From: Pseudomonas sp. B21-023
GTDB taxonomy: Bacteria; Pseudomonadota; Gammaproteobacteria; Pseudomonadales; Pseudomonadaceae
DNA: 64,000 nt
Direction of reading: 5' to 3'
NCBI RefSeq assembly: GCF_024749165.1
Contig: NZ_CP087190.1
Span: forward strand, 2,825,501 to 2,889,500
In this document: one piece after another, positions 44,193 through 53,304 of the stretch
Layout: each line of letters starts with the position of its first letter
Position numbering within the stretch: position 1 is the first letter of the stretch
Program-made: the position numbers and the translations under genes
Notes under the pieces: generated by a model
Told to the model about the DNA's origin: nothing
What the model saw: the letters and a program-made list of their open reading frames with translations, nothing else
Databases searched by the model: none

Positions 44193-44259
44193 TGGCAGCA
44201 GGGTAGCCCGCCTTGCGGCCGGGCTACCTGTCCTGTGTCCATGGATGTTCGGCCAACGC

Positions 44260-45666
44260 TTAGCCGCTGTGACTCTGCTGTCGACGCTCCCATTCCTCAT
44301 CGCTCACGACGGCCGCGATCGTCGTCATGGATGAGTAGACATGAAACTCCGGCAGGTGGCTGACGATCTGGTCATCCTCGAAGTAATGGTGTGCAATCGA
44401 AGGGAACAGCTTCTCTGGTACCGGATGCAAGGCATTGGGGTTATGGAATAGGCTCATACCCTCCGCCCAGGTTTCCCCGCAGGTCTCATCGACCTGGTAT
44501 GCAAACATCTTTGGCATCGAAGCGTCGGGGTCGTGATCATGGTATGTACCCATACGGAACATCATGACATCGCTGTCTCCGAATCCAGCTTGCTTACCCA
44601 TCCGGTTGAACTTGGACACGGTGCCACTTGCCGAGAACATGACCGCACTGATGTTCTCCACGCCGGGCTGGAAGAAGAAGCCTGACGGAATCTCTTTAGC
44701 ACCCACGATGTGTTTTTCTATTTTCTGTGAGGTGATGACCAGCTTCCCGGCCTCATCGTAGTGGTGCTCGTGGTGTACCCCGTAGAGGTAGTTGATCAAC
44801 GCTGTTGACGTCCAGAGCATCGACTGGTTCTCGTGGAAGTCAGCAATGGCGATGACCAATGGGTTGCCTGCGACATGCTCAAGCTCCCAATATTTCTTCT
44901 GCAGCTTTGAGAATAGAGGGCTGCCAAACTTGATGGGCATTTCATCCCGGGTCTTCTCTTTGATTTGCTCTGGGGTCATCTCCATGAGCTTGTCGAAGTC
45001 TGCGTCCGTCAGCTGGCCCTTGCGCCCCACGATGGTGGCCTCAATTGCCACAGTGTGCCCGTATTTTTGAACGATAAAATCGGGGGCATGGTGATCGCGC
45101 TCGAAGACGAGGCCTTCCTCCACCAGGTAGGCGTTCAGGTAAAGCTCCCAGACCCTGGCATCGAAGCCCGTCGTCTGGAATTGCTCGATGAAGTTGCCAT
45201 CGATGTCGACGTAATGGGGCATCATCTCTTGGATAATGTCCCTCGCTGCTGCATGGGACGGTTGCGTCGAAAGAATCCGAAAATAGGGGTGAAGCCTTTC
45301 CTCTGCTCTGACGGGAGTGAAGATATCCATCGCCTCACCTGTTTCATCGTTTTGTTCAAAAACGGTCTTGCCGCTGGATGTCATCGCCGACATGGCATCC
45401 ACAAGCCAGGCATGAGCTTCCTGAGGGGTTTGCATGGACACTTTCTGGTCAAAGCAGCGATAGCGTCCTACGGTGTCCCGACCAAGCAACAGGGCCGTGA
45501 AATCCTTATCGACGATGTCGATCAGCAGGACACCCAGAACCGTTTCCTCTTCATTGGCGAACCATCCAATCTCACGGGTGAAGAGTTCTGCCCTTGGACT
45601 ACGTGACTGCCCGACCAGGGCAGAGAAACGCTTCAAATCCATTTTTTTGATTTCCACACTCTTCAT
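44260..45666 (-). CDS. Protein of unknown function with PD-(D/E)XK-like motif
   Basis: 468 residues, soluble. At about 205-220 it has HHAPDFIVQKYGHTVAIEAT, an order of D and ExE residues like the core of PD-(D/E)XK nucleases but with T in place of the catalytic lysine. I do not recognise a named family. GGAG lies upstream of ATG 45666. A 56-residue gene ends 98 bases upstream on the same strand and may be co-transcribed. Its location among defence genes is the only functional hint. Confidence 0.7.
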   Translation of the reverse strand: MKSVEIKKMDLKRFSALVGQSRSPRAELFTREIGWFANEEETVLGVLLIDIVDKDFTALLLGRDTVGRYRCFDQKVSMQTPQEAHAWLVDAMSAMTSSGKTVFEQNDETGEAMDIFTPVRAEERLHPYFRILSTQPSHAAARDIIQEMMPHYVDIDGNFIEQFQTTGFDARVWELYLNAYLVEEGLVFERDHHAPDFIVQKYGHTVAIEATIVGRKGQLTDADFDKLMEMTPEQIKEKTRDEMPIKFGSPLFSKLQKKYWELEHVAGNPLVIAIADFHENQSMLWTSTALINYLYGVHHEHHYDEAGKLVITSQKIEKHIVGAKEIPSGFFFQPGVENISAVMFSASGTVSKFNRMGKQAGFGDSDVMMFRMGTYHDHDPDASMPKMFAYQVDETCGETWAEGMSLFHNPNALHPVPEKLFPSIAHHYFEDDQIVSHLPEFHVYSSMTTIAAVVSDEEWERRQQSHSG

Positions 45667-45764
45667 TTTTTTCTCCGCGCTGGGTGATAAGACGTTAGCC
45701 GTAATGAGTCATTGCAGAATCGAGGCAAAGCAGGAAATGTTGGTCAAGAAAGCGGACGAGCTGA

Positions 45765-45935
45765 TCAGCTTTGTGCAGAGACTTGATCTGAGGCTTGCAT
45801 GGCTTCCAAGAGCGCCTCGAGCGCATCGAGCAAGCGCTGATCCTCCCGAGCATCACCAGTGCTAGGCCGATGCGTTTGGCAATGTCTCATCAAGGCATCA
45901 AAATCGTTGCGGTTCAGATCAAATTCAATAAACAT
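45765..45935 (-). CDS. Small acidic protein of unknown function
   Basis: 56 residues from ATG 45935, which has CTGGAGGATTTTG upstream; the frame is open further upstream but without a start signal. The sequence MFIEFDLNRNDFDALMRHCQ is followed by a charged helical tail with DQRLLDALEALLEAM. Probably the first gene of the unit with 44260-45666. Confidence 0.6.
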   Translation of the reverse strand: MFIEFDLNRNDFDALMRHCQTHRPSTGDAREDQRLLDALEALLEAMQASDQVSAQS

Positions 45936-46151
45936 CAAAATCCTCCAGGTTTTGGCTTGAGCGAAAGCCAGTTTAAATGACGACCCACCTCGACGAGCTC
46001 TCGCGGTAGGGCTTGCATGCATGGGCTTGGGAAAAGCGTATTGAATATCAGTGTAGAAACGGCGGTGTGGACACGAGCAACTGAGCGCTATGGCACTGAC
46101 TTGGGACGGATACTCGACTCAGCGATCACAACCTACCGAAGACCACCAGGG

Positions 46152-46364
46152 CTAGAGTCGCCGTCGCGCCTTTACGCCCAAGATATCGGTGAGGAAGGTA
46201 TTGATGCATTGCGCCATGCGTTGCTTCGCAATCGAGCAAGGCAGTTCCATGTCCTCGATCCCGGCATCGAAATGCGTCACTCCCTGCGCCTGCATCTGGT
46301 TCACTGCTTGCGCCAACACCTCGTCAAAGGTGGAGACGCGCCTGGCTGTATGCGCGACGAGCAT
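46152..46364 (-). CDS. Possible small protein of unknown function
   Basis: 70-residue frame starting MLVAHTARRVSTFDEVLAQA. Composition is plausible and helical, but there is no clear ribosome site and the opposite strand is also open here, so it may not be expressed. About 600 bases between 45936 and 46561 otherwise contain no firm gene. Confidence 0.3.
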   Translation of the reverse strand: MLVAHTARRVSTFDEVLAQAVNQMQAQGVTHFDAGIEDMELPCSIAKQRMAQCINTFLTDILGVKARRRL

Positions 46365-46561
46365 TTGGCCGCCGACTTGGGGCTGTAGCTTGGTGCTGTT
46401 TTCAGTTTTTGAAGGATGCTAAGCGAGAGCGGTACCGTCTTGATTGCTGACTCAGGTGCTTTCGGGAGGTGACCCTTCTGGATTTAGCTCAGCAAGCCGA
46501 TGAGGTAGAATTGACGCTATCTGGCAATTGGCCAGCCAGTACCCATCCATGGAGGGAATCA

Positions 46562-48544
46562 ATGTCCGACCAAACCCGTCATCAGTCGTTGTTTGAGGAG
46601 GACTATCTTCTCCGGGAATTGGGCCCCGTGGCGCACGTGCCACAGGTGGCTCTTACCGAGCTTGTGGCCAATGCCTGGGATGCCGGCGCGAGCAAGGTGG
46701 ACTTGATATTACCCACTGAGCCTGGCGGCAGACTGACAGTCGTTGATGACGGTCACGGTATGACGGCTCCGCAGTTCAGCAAACGCTGGATGACGCTTCG
46801 GTACAACCGCCTCAAGCATCAGAGCTTCAGGGTTGAATTTCCCAAAGGCACGAACGGCAAATCCAGAAAGGCCTATGGCCGCAACGGTGTGGGTCGGCAT
46901 GGACTTCTTTGTTTTGGTGATGAGTACCAGGTAGAAACCTGGCGCGACGGTAAGCTCAGCACCTTCATCGTGGGTACCGAGTCCGGCCCCAGTCCTTTTG
47001 TGGTGCGCTCCGAGGCGTTTGGTGAGCGAGACGGTTCGGGGACGCGATTGTCCGTTTCGGTTGCCCGCAAGATGCCGGATGTGAAAGAGATCATCACGGT
47101 TCTCGCCGCACGCTTCATTCATGACCCAAGCTTCCAGATTCGAGTCAATGGCACACCTCTGACCCTCGCCAAGCTTGAGCAGCATGCTCGCACACACACA
47201 TTGAAACTGAGTGATGGCCGCGCAGCAAAAGTTATTGTCATCGACTCCACACAGCAGAACCATTCATCCATTCACCAAGGCGTGGCGTTCTGGGTTCAGC
47301 ATCGACTCGTCGGTAACCCCTCGTGGGTGATCGGCCAGGTCGCGAACTTTGATGGCCGCACGCGGTTCGCCAAACGCTATAAGGTCATCGTAGACACCCA
47401 GGGCTTTGAAGGGCACTTGATCCAGGACTGGACAGGCTTTCAGTCGACACCTGCTGTCGAGGAACTGTTTAAGGCCGCTGCCGAGTGCATCAGCCAGGTG
47501 GCGGATGAGTTGGCAGCCGAGGTTGTGGAAGCCACATCAGAAGATGCTTTGGTGCAGAACCGTTCAGAGCTGAAATCGTTGGGCCATGGGGCTCAGCTCG
47601 AAGTCACAGCGTTCACGAAAGCTGTGGCTCAAGCGCACCCCATGGTCTCTCCGGAGTTTCTCGCTACGGCGGTCAAGGCAGTGATCAATCTGGAGAAATC
47701 CAAGAGCGGGGCATCCTTGCTTCAAAAGCTGGCCATCCTCCCTGCGACGGACATTGAGGGTTTGGACTCTCTGTTGGCGGACTGGTCAGTCAAGGATGCG
47801 TTACGCGTGCTCGATGAGATTGATGGGCGGCTCTGCGTGATTGAAGCCATAACGAGATTGGCAGAGGATCCCGAAACGGATGAGCTCCACACCCTGCATC
47901 CGCTTATCCTGCGATCCCGGTGGCTGTTCGGGCCAGAGTTTGAGTCCATGGAATACTGCTCGAACATGACGCTGAAAAGCGTTGCCAAAGAGCTCTGGGC
48001 GGATGGCGACGCCTCGTTCATCAATGAACGGAAACGGCCCGACATTGTGGTGCTGCCCGACCGATCTACGGCGCAGCTGGTGGGTATTGAGCAGTTCGAC
48101 CCTCAGGACGCATCAGTCGCCCAGATGCAAAACATCCTATTGATCGAGCTCAAGAAAGGCGGCTTCAAACTCAATCGAAAGGAGGTCAACCAGGCCGACG
48201 GGTATGTTCAGGACATCGCCGCATCGGGCTACGTCAACGGCTCCCCATTCATTACAGCTTGGGTAGTTGGCCAGTCGATCGCCGCCGGAGTGAGTACATC
48301 CAAGATTGTGGGTGATGAATCTCGGAGCTATGGCCAGGTACGAGCCACCACTTATGGCACCCTGGTGAGCACGGCCAACCTTCGCCTGATGCGCCTGCGG
48401 AAAACACTGGAAGACAGGTACGACAATCTCACTACAGACACACTACTGGCCAAGGTGTTGTCGACACAGGAGCAGGGTAACCTCGACCTGGGTGCATCCG
48501 ACCCCGCTGAAGCAACGGATGACGCAATCAAGGAAGCGGTGTGA
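46562..48544 (+). CDS. GHKL ATPase fused to PD-(D/E)XK nuclease
   Basis: 660 residues from ATG 46562 (GGAGGGAATCA upstream). The N-terminal GHKL (Hsp90/MutL/MORC-type) ATPase has the N-box ELVANAWDAG (E33, N37), G1 box VVDDGHGM (D63, G64, G66) and G2 box YGRNGVGRHGLL (about 105-116). Helical middle. The C-terminal domain carries RPDIVVLP (D494) and LLIELKKGG (E529, K531), the D...ExK core of a restriction-like nuclease, followed by Q-A-D-G-Y. ATP-driven clamping plus DNA cleavage would suit a stand-alone anti-phage effector. No partner gene is obvious. Confidence 0.85.
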   Translation: MSDQTRHQSLFEEDYLLRELGPVAHVPQVALTELVANAWDAGASKVDLILPTEPGGRLTVVDDGHGMTAPQFSKRWMTLRYNRLKHQSFRVEFPKGTNGKSRKAYGRNGVGRHGLLCFGDEYQVETWRDGKLSTFIVGTESGPSPFVVRSEAFGERDGSGTRLSVSVARKMPDVKEIITVLAARFIHDPSFQIRVNGTPLTLAKLEQHARTHTLKLSDGRAAKVIVIDSTQQNHSSIHQGVAFWVQHRLVGNPSWVIGQVANFDGRTRFAKRYKVIVDTQGFEGHLIQDWTGFQSTPAVEELFKAAAECISQVADELAAEVVEATSEDALVQNRSELKSLGHGAQLEVTAFTKAVAQAHPMVSPEFLATAVKAVINLEKSKSGASLLQKLAILPATDIEGLDSLLADWSVKDALRVLDEIDGRLCVIEAITRLAEDPETDELHTLHPLILRSRWLFGPEFESMEYCSNMTLKSVAKELWADGDASFINERKRPDIVVLPDRSTAQLVGIEQFDPQDASVAQMQNILLIELKKGGFKLNRKEVNQADGYVQDIAASGYVNGSPFITAWVVGQSIAAGVSTSKIVGDESRSYGQVRATTYGTLVSTANLRLMRLRKTLEDRYDNLTTDTLLAKVLSTQEQGNLDLGASDPAEATDDAIKEAV

Positions 48545-48779
48545 TCATCAATAGGGATCTTTCGCTGGGCGGTGAACTGGGGCGCGAAGGGGGAGTTGAG
48601 CCGCTGTGAAGCCATGGAGTGTGGGTTTATTCAGTAAGGAGTTTCTAGGCCACAAGCTGCGACGGGAAACTTGTTCGCGAATCGCGATACCGGCGCCAGC
48701 AAGATCTCAGATGTTACTTTCAGAAACTGCAACCAAATCTTTTAGTGCTTACCTCCATTGACAAGGAAGATTCTGATAA

Positions 48780-49910
48780 ATGACAGGCACCAGTAGTACA
48801 GATTCAGGTCAAGTATTGAAGGAAAAACGCGACGACTTCAGTAAGCCGACCGTAAGGGCGCTGTCATTGCGGGCCGGCCATTGCTGCTCATTACCTGAAT
48901 GCCAAAGGCCCACAGCAGGCCCAAGCGAGTCTGGGCCAGATATGCATGTCAATATCGGAGTAGCAGCCCATATCTGCGCCGCCTCGCCTGGGGGGCCTAG
49001 GTATGATCCAACAATGACACCGGAACAGCGCTCTTCCATCACTAATGGGATTTGGTTGTGCCAGACTCACAGTCGCTTGATCGACGTAGACACCGTCGCT
49101 TTCACCAAAAGCCGCCTTCATGAAATCAAGCAAGCTCACGAGCGAGCGCAGGCAGCTCGTCTTGCAGGAGAGAGCGCCCCACTTCACGACAGTGACTTTA
49201 TAGCTCTTGGCCCTGACTTGGTCTTTACCGGAGAGTTGATTGGTATCGAGAAAAACATATGGTCATTTCGATTGGATCATTTTGTTATCGGGGATCTCAA
49301 CGACCTTATTTTCTTTGGTGAGAACTTCGAAAGTCTAGATCCATATGACCGTTATGTGCTTGTAAACGCACTTGGTGATGGGCGCCAGCTAGCTGATTCT
49401 CCACGGTGGTCAAAGCAGCAAAAGCAACTGCTTATATCTGTAGCTGTTATCGAGAGTTTTCCTCGCATCAACGCTGAAAATCTTCCTTTAGATTTGGCAT
49501 TGAGTGATGACAATGATTTGTTTATCGTAAACGGAGACATAGCAACCGTACGAGGATTACCTGCTCTTCCGCAAAGAATAAAGGTGTGCCTCTCAACGAG
49601 CAGGGGAGAGGTTTTTTTTCATCCTTCCCAGGGCACGCGAATCCGCGAATACTCAAAAGAATTTTTTGGCTCGCCATGGCTTCCTAGGCTTATTAAGCTC
49701 GAAACCATTAGAATGGCGTGTATACCCCAAGTAGATCTTGGCCAGACCAAGCCAGTCACTCCGCTAATGGCCGTTCGTAAAGTGGAATCCGTTGAGATGG
49801 TGTCTCCTCACCGCAGCGATGGCACCATTCTGTTCAGGTTTCAGATGAATATAGAGGGGATCGGCGCTTGGAGCGACGAGATTCCAATTTACATCTCGCG
49901 TGATCTTTGA
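48780..49910 (+). CDS. HNH nuclease with gp25-like (phage baseplate) C-terminal domain
   Basis: 376 residues, AAGGAAGATTC before the ATG. The N-terminal part (about 25-105) is an HNH endonuclease: AGHCCSLPECQRPT, then IGVAAHICAASPGGPRYD with the catalytic His, and NGIWLCQTHSRLID. From about residue 225 the sequence DLALSDDNDLFIVNGDIATV, LPQRIKVCLSTSRGE and FFHPSQGTRIREY resembles phage tail baseplate gp25/DUF2634 proteins (D-L-x-x-x-x-x-DL...G...Q.I...L.T..GE...P..G). Nuclease fused to a phage-structure-like domain suggests sensing of, or derivation from, a phage component. Domain call by eye. Confidence 0.72.
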   Translation: MTGTSSTDSGQVLKEKRDDFSKPTVRALSLRAGHCCSLPECQRPTAGPSESGPDMHVNIGVAAHICAASPGGPRYDPTMTPEQRSSITNGIWLCQTHSRLIDVDTVAFTKSRLHEIKQAHERAQAARLAGESAPLHDSDFIALGPDLVFTGELIGIEKNIWSFRLDHFVIGDLNDLIFFGENFESLDPYDRYVLVNALGDGRQLADSPRWSKQQKQLLISVAVIESFPRINAENLPLDLALSDDNDLFIVNGDIATVRGLPALPQRIKVCLSTSRGEVFFHPSQGTRIREYSKEFFGSPWLPRLIKLETIRMACIPQVDLGQTKPVTPLMAVRKVESVEMVSPHRSDGTILFRFQMNIEGIGAWSDEIPIYISRDL

Positions 49911-50076
49911 AGTATATAGTAATCTGGAGCGGCTCAATCGACCCAGGTCACCTAGAATTTTAACTAGTGAGTCGCTGGCCTTCATCACTTCCTCACGCCG
50001 AATAGGGCTGATCCGCTTTGTGTTGACGGGCCACCAACAAAGCGTAGAGGAGCGTAGCTAGGATAAGAATTTAGAG

Positions 50077-51003
50077 ATGGGCAGCAGCATGGAAAAACGG
50101 GTTGAGTGGCTCTTGAAATCTAGTTTGATTCTTGAGCACGAGGTGGCAGCTATCATTGCCGAATCGGGATTTCACAATCATGGTGAGTTTTCATATGCCC
50201 GGACTAATGAAAAAGGCATTGATACTGATTTCTCAGCAGATCTATTGGCTTCAGCCGATATTGTCATGGGGGATACATTTGCGGAGTCATTAAGCTTAGG
50301 AGTCCTGATCGAATGTAAATACGCGTCCCCATCTGTTGAGTGGGTCTTTTCTAGAATGCCAGGTTGCGAGCCTACAGTTTACTCGGCGCTGTCGGTGTTC
50401 AACTGGTTAGGTAGTTATGTGGTCAAGAGCTCTGAGTCCCTGAATGCATTGGAGCCGCCAATCTACTGCAATCGTGGGGTGTCTTTATCTTCATCTTCCG
50501 CTGATCCGAAAATCATAACACATGGCCTTCAGCAGTTGCGATATGCACTGCCTAATTTGCTACAATGGATTTGCACTACATTCGAAGATTCTGAAGATGG
50601 GGTGCCTGTACCGATACTGGGCGCATTGCTCGTGACCAATGCGCCTATCAGGGTTTTAAATAGTGGCATCTGTGTAGAGCAGGCCTCAAACTACAGGACA
50701 CTTGATGAAATCACAACAACATACTCCAATATTGGGGTGTATCAATCCGCCTCTCCCGAGCTTAAGCTAGTTTGTGACAGGATAGCCAGAGTTGTGAGCG
50801 GTGCGCTCGAAGTGAATCCAGAGTCAGGTCTGGAAGATATGATCAGGACATCTTTGATAGACTGCGTTGAAACAATTACAGTCGTTTCCCTAGAAGCTCT
50901 GCCAGCATATTTGAAGGAAATGCGAAGCACTATGGATCGAGTAGAGCTTATGAGTTATCAAAACTTTTCGAAGTACTACCGAGAACTCAGCAAGACAAGC
51001 TAA
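50077..51003 (+). CDS. Putative PD-(D/E)XK-fold protein
   Basis: 308 residues. The N-terminal part has EFSYARTNEKGIDTDFSADL and GVLIECKY (D51 or D55, E79, K81), a classic D...E-x-K pattern of restriction-endonuclease-like nucleases. The remaining ~220 residues, helical in part, are not recognised. ATG 50077 or the in-frame ATG at 50089 could be used. It follows the HNH-gp25 gene by 166 bases on the same strand and could act with it. Confidence 0.65.
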   Translation: MGSSMEKRVEWLLKSSLILEHEVAAIIAESGFHNHGEFSYARTNEKGIDTDFSADLLASADIVMGDTFAESLSLGVLIECKYASPSVEWVFSRMPGCEPTVYSALSVFNWLGSYVVKSSESLNALEPPIYCNRGVSLSSSSADPKIITHGLQQLRYALPNLLQWICTTFEDSEDGVPVPILGALLVTNAPIRVLNSGICVEQASNYRTLDEITTTYSNIGVYQSASPELKLVCDRIARVVSGALEVNPESGLEDMIRTSLIDCVETITVVSLEALPAYLKEMRSTMDRVELMSYQNFSKYYRELSKTS

Positions 51004-51175
51004 GCGTTTGTTTATTAGGAGCAGGGTGGTTCAGTAGGTCGATCAGTGAACGATAATTTAACAGGGGCACTTTACAGGCCCGCTGACAATGACGTTGATT
51101 GCCCTGTCGAGTTGCTATGCATCAGCCAAGCATCGTTTTGCAGGCATGATAAATGGCTAAGCTAACCAGCTGCGC

Positions 51176-51199
51176 AAAGGGGCCGTCCAAGGCCCCTTT
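51176..51199 (-). terminator. Rho-independent terminator of the MvaT-like gene
   Basis: Perfect 9-bp stem AAAGGGGCC / GGCCCCTTT with loop GTCCAA, 15 bases downstream of the mvaT-like stop. T-rich on both outsides, so it may work in both directions. Confidence 0.8.
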
Positions 51200-51214
51200 T
51201 CGTACTAAGAAGTC

Positions 51215-51583
51215 TTACTGAGCTAACCAGCTCTCGACTTCCTCGGAACCGTATTGACCTTTCCATTCCTTCAGGGTCTTGTGGTTGCCACCCTTTGTTT
51301 CGACCACTTCACCGTTATGGGGGTTCTTGTACACCTTGACCTGGCGAGGCTTTCGGCTGCCTTTTTCCGCTACAGGAGCTGGAGCTCGGCGGGTTGCTGC
51401 CTGTGGATCCAAGATCGCCACGATATTGCGCAGGCTGTAGCCATACTCACCGAGCAAGTCTCGAAGCTTCTTTTCGAATTCGATTTCGCGCTTCAAACCG
51501 TCGTCATTTTTGAGGGATTCAAGCTCGGCTAATTGGGCAGCGAGTTGCTGCTCCAAGGCCCTAAATTCAGCGAGGCGAGACAT
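51215..51583 (-). CDS. MvaT/TurB-family H-NS-like silencer
   Basis: 122 residues. An N-terminal coiled-coil oligomerisation region (RALEQQLAAQLAELESLKND) precedes a linker with RKPRQVKVYKNPHNGEVVET and the C-terminal DNA-binding segment with GGNHKTLKEWKGQYG, the conserved MvaT-type AT-hook-like domain. Length matches chromosomal MvaT/MvaU and plasmid Pmr. AGGAGTGTC precedes the ATG. A copy carried on an island could silence its AT-rich cargo, a stealth role known for plasmid-borne H-NS proteins. Confidence 0.92.
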   Translation of the reverse strand: MSRLAEFRALEQQLAAQLAELESLKNDDGLKREIEFEKKLRDLLGEYGYSLRNIVAILDPQAATRRAPAPVAEKGSRKPRQVKVYKNPHNGEVVETKGGNHKTLKEWKGQYGSEEVESWLAQ

Positions 51584-51784
51584 TTGACACTCCTGTAGGT
51601 AAGACGTCGAGTATACCGCGAATATCGTTCTTTCGGTTTATGCGCCATAGCCCGTGGTCGAGCAAGTGGTGAACGCGCTTGGCAACCTGTCATCACAGCA
51701 GCCCCCGAGAAATACCAGGCATCGGGTGAGCTAAAACTGCCACGACGCGGGGCTGGTATTGCCTGTTCAGCTGGTCTCCTTCAG

Positions 51785-52096
51785 CTATCTCTCGTATGTC
51801 TCCCCGCCGGTGCTGATCTTGTAAATCGTATCCGAGTAAGGCAAGCGAGCTATGATAATAGTAGCTTTCACTACGCCCGCCATGGTCATCCCCCTGCACA
51901 TGAGACTCACATAGCCCTGGATGCGCACGCACATGGCATCAGCGCTATCAATAAAATTCGTCTTGTTGAGGCGGAGCATAATGACTGTTCTGCCTTCGGG
52001 TACGGCTCCGATTGGAGGTACGGCGAAGATCGTGATCTGGGTGTATACGACCAAACAGAGCAGGGTGATACCCGCTGCCATGAGAGCTTTCTTCAT
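51785..52096 (-). CDS. Small membrane-anchored or secreted protein
   Basis: 103 residues with an N-terminal hydrophobic stretch (MKKALMAAGITLLCLVVYTQ) acting as signal or anchor. Remainder beta-prone; no family recognised. It begins 18 bases after the lipoprotein gene, so the two form an operon. Confidence 0.65.
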   Translation of the reverse strand: MKKALMAAGITLLCLVVYTQITIFAVPPIGAVPEGRTVIMLRLNKTNFIDSADAMCVRIQGYVSLMCRGMTMAGVVKATIIIARLPYSDTIYKISTGGETYER

Positions 52097-52114
52097 GAGA
52101 GTCCTGTCTCGGAT

Positions 52115-53062
52115 TCAGTCTATGCGCTTAACGATGCCGAACCGACCTTCCTTGAAGTCGCTGGCACGGAGTACATCTGGGGCAACCTGGTCACAGCTGT
52201 AGGTCAGGTAGCTCACAGGTGGATTACCAAATCGATCCGAGCTACGGTTCGCGCAGCCTGAAGATGAGGCAACGATGTAAAGCGGCTTGGTTATCACCTC
52301 ATTGGGGACTTGGAGTCCCATGGAGAATCTGATACTCGCCTTGTGAGCAAAGTCATTCGCGTCATCATGGTAATTACCGAGGAACGTCGCATAGCTGCTC
52401 CAGCTAACGAATTCGAATCCCATGACGCCCAGTCGTTTGAGCTCGCCACCGTTTGACGCGTAGACCACCAACGGCGCCAGCCGAGGATCTTTGCTCTTTG
52501 ACGAATAGGTAACCCTTGCCGTGATGTACTTGGAGCCACGCTCGGCTGATCGGTACTCGTACTGATCACCGTAATCGTTGAAGCTCCATTGGCCAGTTAT
52601 CTGGGCAGATTGAAGTGATACAGAGCTGTCGTCTGCTGTGAAGGAGCTTTTGACCGGGATCGCCTTCATCCCAAGGGCTGCTAGCCGGCGCGCCTCTTGC
52701 TCTTTGGCTTCACGATCCTTGACCAGCTTCTGCAGGAAGCCGCTTCCGGTTGAGGCTTCAGCTGAATCGGGGTAGCGAGAAGTCAGCGAGGCCAGGGCTG
52801 TCCTAGTGGATGCTTCGTCGCCACTGTCGAAAGCCTTTCTCACCTGAGCCAGCAATACGCTTGGTGTCTCTTTGAGCGTGGTGTTTTCCCGCTCAAGCTG
52901 CGCAATCCTGTCCTTGGCCGCGCTAATTTCTGCTTGCAGGGCTTTGATGTCCGAGCGAAGGTTCTCAGCCTGCTTCTTGTACACCTCGCCGCCATCTCCA
53001 CATCCCACAAGCGAGAGCCCCAGGCAGGCGACTAGTAAATCCTTTCTCAAGGTGCACTCCAT
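52115..53062 (-). CDS. Lipoprotein with coiled coil, unknown function
   Basis: 315 residues. A lipoprotein signal ends LSLVGC, with C21 as the likely lipidated residue. Residues about 28-65 form a coiled coil (NLRSDIKALQAEISAAKDRI), followed by a helical linker and a beta-rich domain of about 170 residues with a Cys pair near the end (SGCANRSS, LTYSCDQ). Would lie in the periplasm. Family unknown. The second gene of the pair follows at 18 bases. Confidence 0.75.
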   Translation of the reverse strand: MECTLRKDLLVACLGLSLVGCGDGGEVYKKQAENLRSDIKALQAEISAAKDRIAQLERENTTLKETPSVLLAQVRKAFDSGDEASTRTALASLTSRYPDSAEASTGSGFLQKLVKDREAKEQEARRLAALGMKAIPVKSSFTADDSSVSLQSAQITGQWSFNDYGDQYEYRSAERGSKYITARVTYSSKSKDPRLAPLVVYASNGGELKRLGVMGFEFVSWSSYATFLGNYHDDANDFAHKASIRFSMGLQVPNEVITKPLYIVASSSGCANRSSDRFGNPPVSYLTYSCDQVAPDVLRASDFKEGRFGIVKRID

Positions 53063-53304
53063 TTTATCATTGGCCCCAGCGGCGAAGATGGCAATTTACT
53101 ACCATGCTTGAATTACCGGAAAGGCGCCCACGGCTCGTCCGTAGCTGGCTGTGCGGAGCAAGAGAAGCCAGTGTCACTGGTGACCATGATGCGATGTACC
53201 TGGCTGGTACCGGTGAGCCCGGAGCGCTACCATGTATGAATTCGCGAGGGCGCCAGCAGAGGCTAACCGGCGCAGTACTACCCCAACGCATTAGGACATT
53301 TCCA

